From positions 186,414 to 231,939 of the forward strand of contig JBNGIO010006183.1 in assembly GCA_049999805.1 (NCBI GenBank): a stretch of DNA of 45,526 nt. The letters are read 5' to 3'. The stretch's first letter is position 1. Every line of letters begins with the position of its first letter. This DNA comes from Folioceros fuciformis. Lineage: Eukaryota > Anthocerotophyta > Anthocerotopsida > Anthocerotales. Shown piece by piece: positions 10,461 through 25,283 of the stretch. A program made the position numbers and the translations under genes. A model generated the notes under the pieces. The model was not told the origin of the DNA. It ran no database searches and saw only the letters and a program-made list of their open reading frames with translations.

Positions 10461-13400
10461 TCAACGTAATTCCAAAGCGTAGACATGGTCGTCTCTGCAA
10501 CCTACAAATAGTCGCCCTCCCATCATCACTGGAGACGAGAAAACTTCTCCCGGAAGCCGCAGTCTAGCTACCTCATGAGCTTTCATGACATTGCTGGATG
10601 CGCTCCCTGTTTGATTGGATTCCGAAGAAAGCCCTGTGCTGACGTCTAGCTTGTCAGGTCTTCTAGACTCAGGAGTAGGCATCGCCTCCTGCGAGCCCTC
10701 TGTAATGATTTGCAGCAGCGAGACAATGCCTCCGGTAGTGCATACGCAAATTAGCCTGTCAGTAGGCAACTGTCAAGGAAGTTGCGACCGATGCAGGGAT
10801 CACGCCTAGACAGTACGTGCTTAATGGCCCACAGAGCTACAACATAATTCACCTGGAGGTTTTGTTGGCACCTTTGGACAACAGCTGAAGGCTGTCGTCC
10901 ACACAGCAGGAGGCTGTTACGGGATCGTCGACGCTATGCTCCCACAGAACGTGTCCGGTACCCTGCAGACCAACAAGCAGAAATACAAGATAGTCAAATG
11001 GGGTCAGCACGCCCTCGTCAAAGAGAGCAAAAGGCGAAGGAAACTGCAGCCTTGGTATGGTGTCGCCTTTACTTAACTGGCCTGATGGCATACAAGAATC
11101 CGGTCCTACAGCACACCAGCAACTGCGGGACCACCACTCAAGCGCTCTTCAGAAGACAGATCCTGCAGAAGGAAACAAAAGAGACGGTATACAAACACTG
11201 TTTTATCTCACCTGGTCAGGCAGACAAGCTGATAAGCAGGCACCACCAAACACCGGCCCCTTCACGGTCACCTGTGTCCACTGACGATACTCATCAGGTC
11301 CTTCAGAGGAGCACCTCCTCCCGACAACTCTGAGACATGGAGAACATGTTTGCATGCTGGGACAACGCACCTTCCATGCTATCTCTCCCTCTGGAGTAAA
11401 GGCCGTCACAAATCCACTCACTAACACGCAGATAACTGCACACAGAAGGAAAAGGTTCAAAAGAGAGCTTTTCCTACTGATTCTACCCTTCACAATGCGT
11501 AGCACCGAGAGACAGGGAAGATAACACACGAAAATGTGACGCTGTGTCCACGACAGGTGACCCAAAGACTGCAGCACCACATGTGTTTGTCCACAGCAGC
11601 GATGGAGATGGCTGAACAGCGTGCATTGAGGGTCAGCTGTCGGCAAAATTAACTGAAGCAAGTGCAAACAACAAGATATTCGGACACCCTTTTTAACTGC
11701 AACCATACTTCCGTTAGGATGGCGCTGATAATCCCGCTGGTGGAGGCAACGTATAGCCGGCACATAACCTACAGTGCTACGCTTAGCTCTCAAAGACAAT
11801 GAATGACAATAGCATGCCAAGCTACAGAGGGAGCAGATTGAGCAGAAGAAGATTAATTGCCGCACCAGATCGCAAGCAGGAGCACCGAAAACGCTACCCC
11901 CACACGTATGTTGCCAGACACAGCACTGTTGTACGCTATCAAGGGCATATATATTATGATCATGTGATCCACACCTGCAGTAAGCAGCGTATAGTTGAGA
12001 GGAAGCAATGCAAAGGAGAAAAACAAAGCATTAAAAGGAAATGAGAATGTACCATATCAAGCCAGTGCAAGGATCCAGAGTTGGCTGGCATTTCACCTGT
12101 CAAACCATTCAACACCCATTGAAGCATGCAAAAATTTAGGAACAACGTATACAATACGGAGGTCTTCAAGAAGAACTTACTTGAGGTCATTCCTACCTCG
12201 CCCCCTGTCTGAAATGTCCAAACTATCCTGCCGTCCCAGTAGTCAAAGAAGTAGATGAGCCCGTCATAGCACCCAACAATCACCTGGAGAACAGAAGGAT
12301 CCTTGCCATAGTTGAGGGCAAAGATATCAATCATAACACACGTTAGAGATGCAATTACCTGGTTGAAATCAAAACTGACAGCCGCTGATGACTCTATCCG
12401 CCCTCCTACTTCTGTCTCCCACAGCAGCTCACCACTGCATAAGGCATAAGGTATTTAAAAGTTACATGACATCTTGCATATACTACAAAAAGCTGTCTTT
12501 AATAGTCACAAAACATCTTGCATACACAACAAAAAGCTTTCTTGTAACCTGATCGACTCACCTTGCAGCATCGATGCAAACAAAGCGTTTTGCATGTGAG
12601 CCAATGAACAACCTCCATTCACCTGCAGTATGCACTAAAAGAGGCGATCCGTCTACACAAGAATGGAGTGAGACTCTCCAGCATGGCTGCAGCTGTCTTG
12701 AATCAAGCCCGTGTACCTCAAGAATTGGGAGTACACGAGACCCCTGTGAAAGTTCTCGGACACAGATACTATTACATCTAGTGAGCGCAAGTGGCCCTGG
12801 AAAATCAAGATGGAAGGGCCACAATAGCTCCCCCCTTCCTTTCACAGTCCCCACAAAAGATGTGTCGCCACTCATTGGAGCTTCTTGTTCTGTGCGAGCA
12901 CCTGGAGGTCCTACAGCATCCACACCCCGCAACAATTCAATCTGAGTAGAGACTCTACAAATGAGGCTACGTTCCAGTGAGCCTGTCAACCTTGATGATT
13001 CCAGAGCAGCTGTCTTGGTCCAAGTAGTTGACTCATGCATTGCATGGATAGCTGAGCAAAGCTCTGTGGCTGTGGGGTATGAATATAGGAGTAGCATGTC
13101 AATGCTCAAAATGTGTGCTACATGAGCGGCTGATACTGATGTTCCGCCAAGTGCAAAGAAATCAGCAGAAGGAGAGACGCGTTCCAGGTTCAGAACATGT
13201 GCAAAGACCTGGAAGAAGCAAAAATAAGCTGGAATTAGGAACAAATCACATGGATATAATTTGCAACAGTTGTTGGCTGCTAAAGCAGAAATATGCCTGT
13301 ACGATTTTGTTGACGGTATCACAATAATGATGTGTATCCAGCGCTGCCCCGTAAACATTAGTCTGTTTTGTAGAAAGAGTAGCGTAATCTACCTTCCCGG

Positions 13401-15611
13401 AACTGGTCACTGGCATAGCTCTCAGTACCTCTATTTGCTGAGGAACCATGAAAGATGGTAGCCTCTCCGCTAACCAGTTTCTTAGATCGTCAGGGCGCTC
13501 TTCATAATCGAGAACAACAAATGCTACAAGATGCAGTCCCCCATTATGCCAAGTTCGAGTCAAAACTGCAGCCTGTTGTACAGCAGCATGTGTTTGGAGA
13601 AGTGCTTCTACTTCTTCAAGCTGTATGCGCTGTCCATGAACCTTGACTAGCCGATCCTTTCTTCCAAGCAACAAGAAGCTGCCATCGGCCAGTAGAGTCA
13701 CAAGATCCCCTGTTTTGAACAAAGCACATTGCTCAGCAGAACCCTGAGACTGTCGTGGCCAAGCATCCAAAAACTTTCTGTTGGTTTCCTGTGGGTCATT
13801 CAGATAGCCTACAGCAACGCCACATCCAGCCACCCACAACTCTCCTTCTCCTGATGTCACAACGGAGTCATTTTCTGAAACAACAAATGCCTGTAGTCCA
13901 GATATTGGCCTGCCAATGGGAACTGTAGACGTCTTCAATTGAGTGGCGTGAAGTAAGCTGACCTCAAAGTAAGTACAGTCCCCAGACACCTGAAGGACAA
14001 AACCACGACAGACACAATCAGCAAGAGAGGTTAGCATTCAAATCACATATTACATCAAGTTGGAATTATTTATGGTGTCATGAAGAGCAGAGTCGATCGC
14101 ACCTCTGTACTACCATAAAGGTTCAGAATCGTTGTTGTCACCAAGAGCTGGTCAAGAGCTTGCCATAACCAGGTTTGCAATTGTTCCCCACTGAGCACTA
14201 GGATGCGTAAACTCAAAGCCGTTGCTTCGTTTTGCAGTCGAGGCAAAAGTGCATGCAGCAGGGATGGAACAGCGATCAGCCTCGTGATGTGATAATCCTA
14301 CAACAAACCAGAAACCGAATGAGCGGTCAAAGACACAACCACTGCCACATTTGCAGCAAATGCTTACGTAAGCCCAGAGTTGACTGTTGAACCTTCAATG
14401 TATCAAAAAGGATGAGAGGATTTCTTGATATCTGATTTCTTGGCGGAACAACCAAAAGACTAGCAGTAAGCAGCGGGCCCAATGCTTCGGTCAAGTGATC
14501 CACAAAGCCAATAGCAGTCTTAAAGCATCCCACGTCCCCGTCCAAATGTGGATAATTATCTTCCATCCATCTCAACCGATTCATCAGACCTGCAACGCCG
14601 TAAGGACATGAGGTACACGCTCAAAATGAAGGAACTCTGAATCCTTCACAAAGCACTAAAGCAGCAGGCTGCTTCTTGAATTGACACCTGTCTCTGTGCC
14701 ACATACTCCTCTTGGGGTACCTGTTGACCCTGATGTGTACAAAACGTACAAATATGAAGCCTTGCGTGAACTGCCTAGCCTTAATGGACAAGTCTTTGCC
14801 TGCAAGCCTTTCACGAATCCCTCCTGCACCGAAAGCACTGGGCAAGCAAACGTGCTGGCAATCTTTGTCACATCCATTCCATCGCTTCGGGGGGACCACA
14901 ACAAATGGTGGCAACAAATGACGAGACATGGCTTGCAGCTAAGTGCCACAGCTTCAAGTCTTCTTAGAGGCCAGGACAAGTCCAGTGGAACGAAGGCCGC
15001 CCCAGCTTTCACAACAGACAGAAGACAAACCAAATACTCCACCGAATTAACCATCATAAGTCCAATCTTCCTCTCGCAATCTCCACTTTCAGAAGTGGCA
15101 CGGTCTGCGACTAGTGCAATTCCAGGGAATTCGAGCTGAGCATCACCTTCCCACCCTGTCCCTGCCCGTCCAGAGGAATTTGCTTACGTGCCAATGCAGT
15201 CCAAGCCCACGAACGTGAAAATAGCGTTGCACCTAAACATGCGTCCTGCCTCAGCTGGCAATCAAGACCAAACGTACCCTCGAGTACAGCAGCAGCGTCA
15301 CAGCTTCTGCCCACAACATGCTCCAGAAGTACTGCCAACAAGTCAACAGCCAGAAGAAGTTCTCCATAGGTGTGCCCCACATCTGAGCTCCTGCAATTCA
15401 CTCCTTCCGAAATTGCCAATGAACACTCCAATCCATCATCGATGGCTGAAGCTTCAGCCTTGGAACCAGCGGATGACTGCCGAGAGCCGTCGGTGGAAGA
15501 AGTGGAGCGAGCGGATACATGCAGCACAGCAATATTCTCCGAACAGCGGGAAGCCACAGACTGGAATGCATCCAGCAAAGACCCTTGCTTAGAACAGCCA
15601 GCAGTCGGCAT
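10461..15611 (-). CDS. AAE19: AAE19/AASDH-type enzyme: adenylation, carrier and PQQ beta-propeller domains
   Basis: Seventeen exons on the - strand: 15611-15278, 15155-14688, 14589-14393, 14297-14103, 13989-13357, 13208-12562, 12434-12359, 12283-12197, 12096-12053, 11974-11866, 11768-11709, 11611-11530, 11435-11371, 11271-11212, 11122-11078, 10962-10853 and 10755-10461. They sum to 1168 residues. The adenylation domain has [11 protein letters not shown] (about 251), YGSTE (about 394) and the [13 protein letters not shown] and SSGK motifs. A carrier-protein domain follows with phosphopantetheine Ser in GGTS (about 633). The C-terminal third is a repeated PQQ-type propeller ([33 protein letters not shown]). 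This is the architecture of plant acyl-activating enzyme 19 and animal AASDH. The animal enzyme activates beta-alanine; the plant substrate is unknown to me. Least certain are the exon 2 acceptor (15155 or 15161) and the exon 5 end (13357 or 13393). A TTG lies upstream in frame; 15611 is the first ATG after a stop. Confidence 0.9.
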
Positions 15612-15776
15612 TGAATCAATCCCCAATTCGCGTCCAGCTACTCCTTAGCAAGCTCAAGTTCATAACTGAGCAGGCTTCATAACATTAACATCTCAACTTG
15701 AAAGAGTATCGCATAGTGTAAGGGAAGAAATTTAAACAAGCAGGCTCTGGCAGCATGGAATGCTGCAATCGCTGCC
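15612..15776. promoter_or_regulatory. 165-bp bidirectional promoter interval
   Basis: Only 165 bp separate the start codons of the adenylating enzyme (-) and the second PPR gene (+). Both promoters and leaders must therefore lie here or overlap the opposite gene. No TATA box is obvious. Confidence 0.5.
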
Positions 15777-18675
15777 ATGGAGTGCAGCTGCTGCCATGCA
15801 GGAACGGTTTGCAGCTTGGATGTGTTTCGGTGCATGCAAAAGTGGGGCAGTCATCCCGACTTCAGGCACAAGCGGTGGAACCAGGCCCTGTGGCTACATA
15901 TTGCTGGGCTGGATTCCCGAGATGCTCGGCTGCAGGTTGCAACCAGGGACATTCCTGGTTCTGTACTTCCCCTCAACGCGTCTCCAAGGTAGATGGGCTT
16001 CGTGTTGTCAGAACTTTTTTTCTGTCATTGTGCTGCGCTGCATTGTGACGTGTCGGGACGTTTGCAATTGCAGAGAGTCAGGCACGTCTCTGGACGCGCG
16101 TGAATTGGAGACATTATTTTGGAAGGGGTGGCTGCGCGAGGCACTACTCTGCTTGGAACAGCAGGGAGTAGTGCCCTCGGATCGGGTGTACAAGAATTTA
16201 CTGCAGGCCTGTGGCAAACGGAAGGCAGTTGTAGAGGCCAAGCTGGTACATGCTCATTTGACAAAGCATGGGCTAGAGTCCAACAGGGTGTTGGGCGACC
16301 TTCTAGTCACCACGCTGGTCACCTGTGGGATGTTTGAAGATGGACTTGAGGTCTTCAAGAAGTTCCACTATCGGACTGTTTATTCTTGGACAGCTATCAT
16401 TTCAGGGTACAGCAATGCTGGACAGTGTCGCCAAGCTCTGGCATGCTATGAGGAGATGCTACTGTCCGGTGTGGAGCCTGACAAATATACGTTTGTTGCC
16501 TTGCTTAAAGCTTGCAGCAGGTTGGAGGAGCTGGAAAAGGGCCAGCGGATTCATGCTGATATCGTGAGACGTGGGCTGGAAAATGATGTCTTCATCGGGA
16601 ACACGCTAGTTAGCATGTATGCGAAGTGTGGGAGCATCCTGATCGCACAGCAGGTGTTTGATTGTTTGTCGCAACGCAATGTGGTGTCGTGGAGTGTCAT
16701 GATCTCAGCGTATGCTAAGTATGGGCAAGGGGAGCAAGCTTTAAAGGTTTATGCGCAAATGCAACACGAAGGAATCAAAGCTGATGCTCGGACCTTTGTC
16801 AGCGTTTTCCAAGCATGCGGCATGATTGCAGAAAGTGAGGAAAGTGTGTGCGTGGATGAGGAGCACTTCAAGGTGGGGTTATTGCGACAGGGTAAGGAAG
16901 CACATGCTGCAGCAGCAGGGAGAGGGTGTGACGCGGACATCTTTGTTGGCAACAGTCTGGTCTCCATGTATGCAAAGTGTGGGAGCATCGACAATGCATA
17001 CCATGTGTTTGATAGCTTGTCTCTGCGAGATGTGGTGTCATGGAATGCACTACTTGCAGCGCATGCCCAGCAGGGTCAGGCAGAAACAGCGGTGCACATC
17101 TATGGCCGGATGGTGGAAGAAGGTATCAAGCCAACTGGACGGACTTTTGCCAGTGCTCTACAGTCGTGCAGCACCCTTGCAGAAAGGGAGGACGCGATGT
17201 ACCTGGATGGGGGGTATGTGAAGGTGGAGTCTCTGCAGAAGGGGAAGGAGATTCATGCGGATGCCACCGGAAGTGGTTGTGAATTGGACGCCATTGTTGG
17301 TAACGCTTTGGTGACTATGTATGCAAAATGTGGGAGCATCGTGGATGCGCAGCAAATATTCGACGGGTTGAATAAACATGATGTTGTGACATGGACAGCA
17401 ATTATCGCAGCTTATGTACAGCAGGATCAAGGGGACAAGGCTCTAGAGTGCTTTTGGCGGATGCAAGAGAAACGCATCAGGCCAAACTCCCGGACATTCG
17501 TTAGTGCACTCCAAGCTTGTTGTGTGATGGCAGAAGTGGAGGACTTCGCACTCGTGGATGGTCAGAACGTGAAAGATGACTCACTCCGCAGAGGAAGGGA
17601 AATACATGCTGAAGCTGCGGGCATGGGTTTGGAATCGGATGTGTTTGTGAGTAGCACTTTGGTTACTATGTACGCAAAGTGCGGGAGCATTAGGGACGCC
17701 GAACAGGTGTTCGACAGATTGGCTGATCGTGATGTGGTTTCATGGACTTCCATGATTGCAGCGTATGCTCAGCAGGATCAAGGGGACAAGGCTCTGCAGC
17801 TGTTTGCCCGCATGTCAGGAGAAGGGGTGATTGGTCATGAGGCGACATTTCTCTCGGTCCTGAAGGCGTGCAGCAGTACAGGAGCTTTAGATGTTTGTCT
17901 TGACATTCATAGAATTATAGTAGAATGTGGATTCCAGTCTAACGTGCCTGTAGCAAACAGTCTTATTTATACATTGGGCAAATGTGGAAGCATGAGTCAT
18001 GCTCAACAAACTTTCGACTCACTGCCCGAGCCTGATGTGGTATCATGGACGGCACTTATGGCTGGGTATGCTCGACTGGGAGATGGCCATTCGAGTGTGC
18101 AGTGCTTTGAGAGCATGTGCATGTCAGGTGTGAATCCTAATAAAGTCACCTTTCTGGCACTTCTCTCCGCATGCAGTCATGCTGGCATGGTGGAGCAAGG
18201 CTTAGAGTACTTTGGAAGCATGAAAAGGAAATTCGGCATCTGTCCGGAGCTGGAGCATTATGCTAGTGTAATTGATCTTGTTGGTCGCGCAGGACTCCTC
18301 ACAAAGGCAGAAGAGCTGGTTTTACAAATGCCAATGGAGCCTGATTCATCAATTTGGTTGAGCTTGTTGGGTGCTTGTCGGAAACACGGTGACGTGGAGC
18401 GGGCAAGGCGGGCTTTCCATGGTGCTGTCGGTTTAGATTCAACAAAATCTGCACCATATGTCCTCATGTCAAGTACTTATGCTGATGCCGGTATGTGGCA
18501 TAATGCACAAGAGGTAGATCAATTAAGGCAGAGTGCAAATGCATGGAAGAGGGAGCCAGGCCAAAGCTGGATAGAACATGATGGAGAGGTTCACACGTTT
18601 TTAGTCGGAGACTGCAGACACGGATCCACAGCAGATCTTAACAGACTGTTGCAACAACTGAGTGCAGTCCTGTGA
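15777..18675 (+). CDS. PLS-class PPR protein ending in E/E+ region, no DYW domain
   Basis: Two exons, 15777-15988 and 16074-18675, joined by an 85-bp phase-2 intron with a strong pyrimidine tract, give 937 residues. Reading through without splicing from ATG 15760 would also stay open (971 residues). The array holds P, L and S PPR motifs with repeated SMYAKCGSI and DVVSWTAL. The end matches E1/E2 and E+ motifs (SAPYVLMSSTYADAG, QSWIEHDGEVHTFLVG) and stops before any zinc-binding deaminase motif. Such proteins bind specific organelle transcripts and usually need a DYW partner for editing. Three motifs carry an extra acidic stretch of roughly 12-14 residues before the GKEIHA-type helix, near 16830, 17180 and 17540. 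The first exon is Cys- and His-rich and not a typical targeting peptide, so the start is tentative. Confidence 0.85.
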
Positions 18676-18844
18676 CGAGGATAGAGAAGTGTTTCAGGCA
18701 AGTTATAGAAGCACCAAGTGATTGACATAAATGACTTGATGTAGAAGCTTGAGGTGCTTGTACAAAAGAATGAGAAGCAATAGTAGCATTACTTGATAGG
18801 GAATTACTTGAAAGGGAATGTCTATTCTCATTGGGAGTGGAAGG

Positions 18845-19279
18845 CTAGTGTTTGGATGGAAAGCTGGTTAAGGGATCATCAACATTTGTAGGAGACTTTC
18901 CTTTTTGTTGGCGCAATTGTCGTGAGGGCTCAAGTGTCCAAGGAGGATTCTCATTGTTAAATGATGACTTAAAGGCTTGATAAAATAATAGCGATGCTTG
19001 ATGAAGATGAGAGCCTTGCATATCTATAGGAATGTCTACACCATCAACAAGAAGATTAATAACAATACTAAACAATTCATGGAAGAGCTCTTTCATAGTT
19101 TGGGAAGCACCCATCTTAACATTCCTTAGCCGTTGAAGGTGAACTCGAGTATGCTCTAGGCCATATAGCTTATGCTCCAAATCATGTAGTTCCTACTCCA
19201 AACAACCATGTAGAACATTCAAAGATTGTAAAGCTTGTACTAGTAGCTTGATGTCTAGTACTCTTTCCATACTTGTCAT
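18845..19279 (-). pseudogene. Unrecognised ORF with one in-frame stop
   Basis: A - strand frame runs from ATG at 19279 to 18845, broken by TAG at 19193-19195. The two halves share a Leu-rich, helical composition (ALQSLNVLHGCLE before the stop, DLEHKLYGLEHTRVHLQRL after it), which suggests one disrupted coding sequence. The downstream half (336 nt) remains open. No family is recognised. It borders an AT-rich repeat island with a decayed retrotransposon, so a mobile-element origin is possible but unproven. Confidence 0.3.
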
Positions 19280-19364
19280 ATACCATCTATGCTCCCTAAA
19301 AAACCTTCACCTTAAGAAACTAACAAACAAGGTTTAGTCACTTTTTGCCTAAGACAAGCATTCA

Positions 19365-20310
19365 CATGTATCTTAGAAATTTGAAGTCTAGGTCATGTTG
19401 TTTAGACGAATCTCACAATCTTGAAATTGTGTCTCATAACCTTCAAGACTTATCTCAAATTCATGAAACTTAAGACATTGTTTACGTGTATCTCAAAACA
19501 TGATGCCTAAGACACGTTGTTTAAATTATCTCAAAAACTCGAAGCCATATCTTAGAGACTTGAAGCCATATCTTCTAGACTTGAAGTAATATCTTAGAAA
19601 CTTGAAGCGGTATATCATGAAAAGGAAGGTTGATTCACGTTATTAAATGTGTCTAAAAGAGGTATCCCATGAACAATTGAGAAATGGTGTGCCATATGCA
19701 GGAAGCCTAAGACACGTTGTATCTCAGAAACCTGAAGCCGAAGACACAAGAGTCAACATATCTCAGAAACCTAAAGCCTAAGATCTGCTACTTAGAAGTA
19801 TCTTAGATAGTAGACATAGCCTAAGATCTGTTACATAGAAGTATCTTAGATAGTAGACATATCTTAGAAACATGAAGCATAGTAAGACACACTGTTGGAT
19901 GTATCTTAGGAACTTGAAGCCATATCTCATAAACATGAAGTCTGAAAAGACGTGTTGGTAGATGTATCTCATAAACTTGAAGCCATGAAACCTCATACAC
20001 ATTGTTTAGACCTATCTCATTAACTTGAAGCTGTAACTTAGAAACCTAAAGCCTAAGACACACTACTTAGAAGTGTCTTAGGAGCATACGTATCTTAGAA
20101 AGTTGAAGCCGAATACATGCGGTTTAAACTTAACTAAGCCTAAGACATGGTGTTTAGACATGCTATTTAAACTTAACTAAGCCTAAGATATGGTGTTTAA
20201 ACGTTATTTCAGAAGCCTAATGTCTAAGACACGCTGTTTTGACATGATATCAAAAACCTAATGTCTAGCACACGCTTTTTAGACTTATCTTAGAAACCTA
20301 GAGCGTGATA
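19365..20310. repeat. Degenerate AT-rich minisatellite
   Basis: Roughly 950 bp of diverged tandem repeats. The recurring core is about 'tatcttagaaacttgaagcc', followed by variants of 'taagacacgttgtttaga'. Copies recur about every 40-60 bp with many substitutions and length changes. No reading frame spans it. The composition differs sharply from the GC-richer genes on both sides. Confidence 0.8.
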
Positions 20311-20640
20311 AGAGAATATGTAATCACCTATTCTATCTTTCTACAAGAGAACCAGTTTGTAGAAAGAGCGTTTAATGTCGGTTAAAGAGTAAGATGCCTT
20401 CCTACAGAGGATATCTCGACAAACCATGGATGCACATAGTTCAAGAGAAGGTCTTCTAGAGCGCAGACAACCTGGGCCGCCGTGTGACTTCGAAGACCGA
20501 CTTCCATCTCCTGGTTGCCAGGAAAGTGACCCCACCGCGGCCGTTGGGGTAGATGGCTTTCGGGGATGAACCCGGGGCTCAACAAAATGAAGGCCACAGT
20601 GAGATGAGACTGGACAGGAGCTTCTATTACTTCAACACAC
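20311..20640. other. Spacer before Copia remnant, no gene recognised
   Basis: An 88-codon - strand frame (20648-20382) is open but shows no recognisable motif. It may be part of the neighbouring decayed element. Confidence 0.3.
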
Positions 20641-20644
20641 GATT

Positions 20645-21640
20645 CCATTATATAGCGAGAAATTGGGCACCTTCAAAAGTGTCAACAATCTGGCCATGTT
20701 GCTTGTTTCTGTAAATGCCCTCTTGTTTACACTAGCTTGTTGAATAATATTACGGCTACTAATCAAGAGTCTCTTCCTTTTCTAATACTCCTCCTTCATT
20801 GCCTTCCTCACCTTCTAATCAAGAGTCTCTTTCTCTTTCAGATACTCCTCCTTCATTGCCTTCCTCACCTTTTCATCTTTCACTCCTCGCCTTGTTGAGT
20901 GCTGCTAGTATGATTCATAGTGAATGGAATATAGATTGTGGGGCATTTCAACATGTGACTGGAAGAAGAGATCTTTTTTCAAATTTGAATCTAGGTCTGA
21001 TGGGCAACTATTATATGTTGGCTATAACTCTTCTTATCGTGTCAAGGACACAGGTGATATTGGTGTTATACAATATTATTGGACAATAACATATTTGCAT
21101 AATGTTCTATATGTTCCAAGTCTACTCAAAAATTTGTTATCGGCTCAAGCGTTGTGTCAACTTGGCCTCTCTGTTGAGTTTCACATTGATAATTGTATTA
21201 TTAAAAAAGTTTCTACTCAAAATATTGTTGCTTTTGGCAAACCTTATGGACGATTTTATAAGTTATATTGCTAGGGGATTTTAATGCAAGATGCCGGTTA
21301 TTATGCAGAACTTCCATTATTGCTATTATAGCGGCTGTGTTTGGGTCATGTGCACACACAGACATTCTCCAAATTGTTCATTACTATGAATTTCATGTCC
21401 CCACACTAAACAACTGTTTTGCTTGTTGTCATATTATGTTTGAAAAGCATCAACAAAAGGTTCTTTTCTCCTCATCCCAACTTGCAAGTTCTCGTACTAT
21501 TGGGGCCAGAGTTGTTCACTGTGATGTTTGTCAGCCTTTTTCATACACTTCTTTCAAGGGTTTGGCTATTTTGTTGCTTTCCTTGATGATTCTAAAGACC
21601 GCGTTCAGGCATTTACTTTTCACATGATCGCTATGGGGTA
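20645..21640 (+). mobile_element. Decayed Ty1/Copia retrotransposon fragment
   Basis: The remnant keeps Copia order across several frames. It starts with a damaged CCHC zinc knuckle (KCQQSGHVACFC) near 20675-20710, then a protease-like start in which the active-site D-[ST]-G reads DCG near 20935. Next comes a gag-pre-integrase segment (TYLHNVLYVPSLLKNLLS) at about 21090-21150, then an integrase zinc-finger and core start (NNCFACC, VHCDVCQPFS) to about 21540. Frames shift and stops interrupt it. Reverse transcriptase and RNase H are missing and no LTRs were seen. A roughly 56-bp tandem duplication lies inside at 20761-20872. Confidence 0.8.
20761..20872. repeat. 56-bp tandem duplication inside Copia remnant
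   Basis: The unit at 20761-20816 (aatcaagagtctctt...) is repeated with few changes at 20817-20872. It falls in the Ser/Pro-rich spacer between the zinc knuckle and the protease. Confidence 0.8.
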
Positions 21641-22008
21641 ATATTTTGAACATCTTACTAGTTACCTACTTAAAACATTACACACTCTTCTTTTATTTTT
21701 TCCTATAGAAATATAATCCACATAGAAAATAAAAGTGAATATAGCTCAAAGGATTTTCAAGGCTCCTCATCTTTAGGAATGCCAAGAGGTGCCACAATCT
21801 GGAGCATAAATTTATGGTTTTATCCATGGGTATGTATCTCCTGTACAGCATCTCACTAGGTAATGGATGTCCTGCTCAAGGCTATTTCACATGCACGGCT
21901 GATTGCCAAGACGCTACAACAAACTTGTATCAGCGAAAAAATGATGAAAAAATAGCTCAAATCCATTTGTTTCAAGTCAGGTCTGCACTCGAGAACTCAA
22001 TTAGCAGA
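21641..22008. other. Spacer, no gene recognised
   Basis: AT-rich sequence between the Copia remnant and the end of the ArgRS gene. It presumably includes the ArgRS 3' UTR. Confidence 0.4.
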
Positions 22009-25283
<3,275 letters not shown>

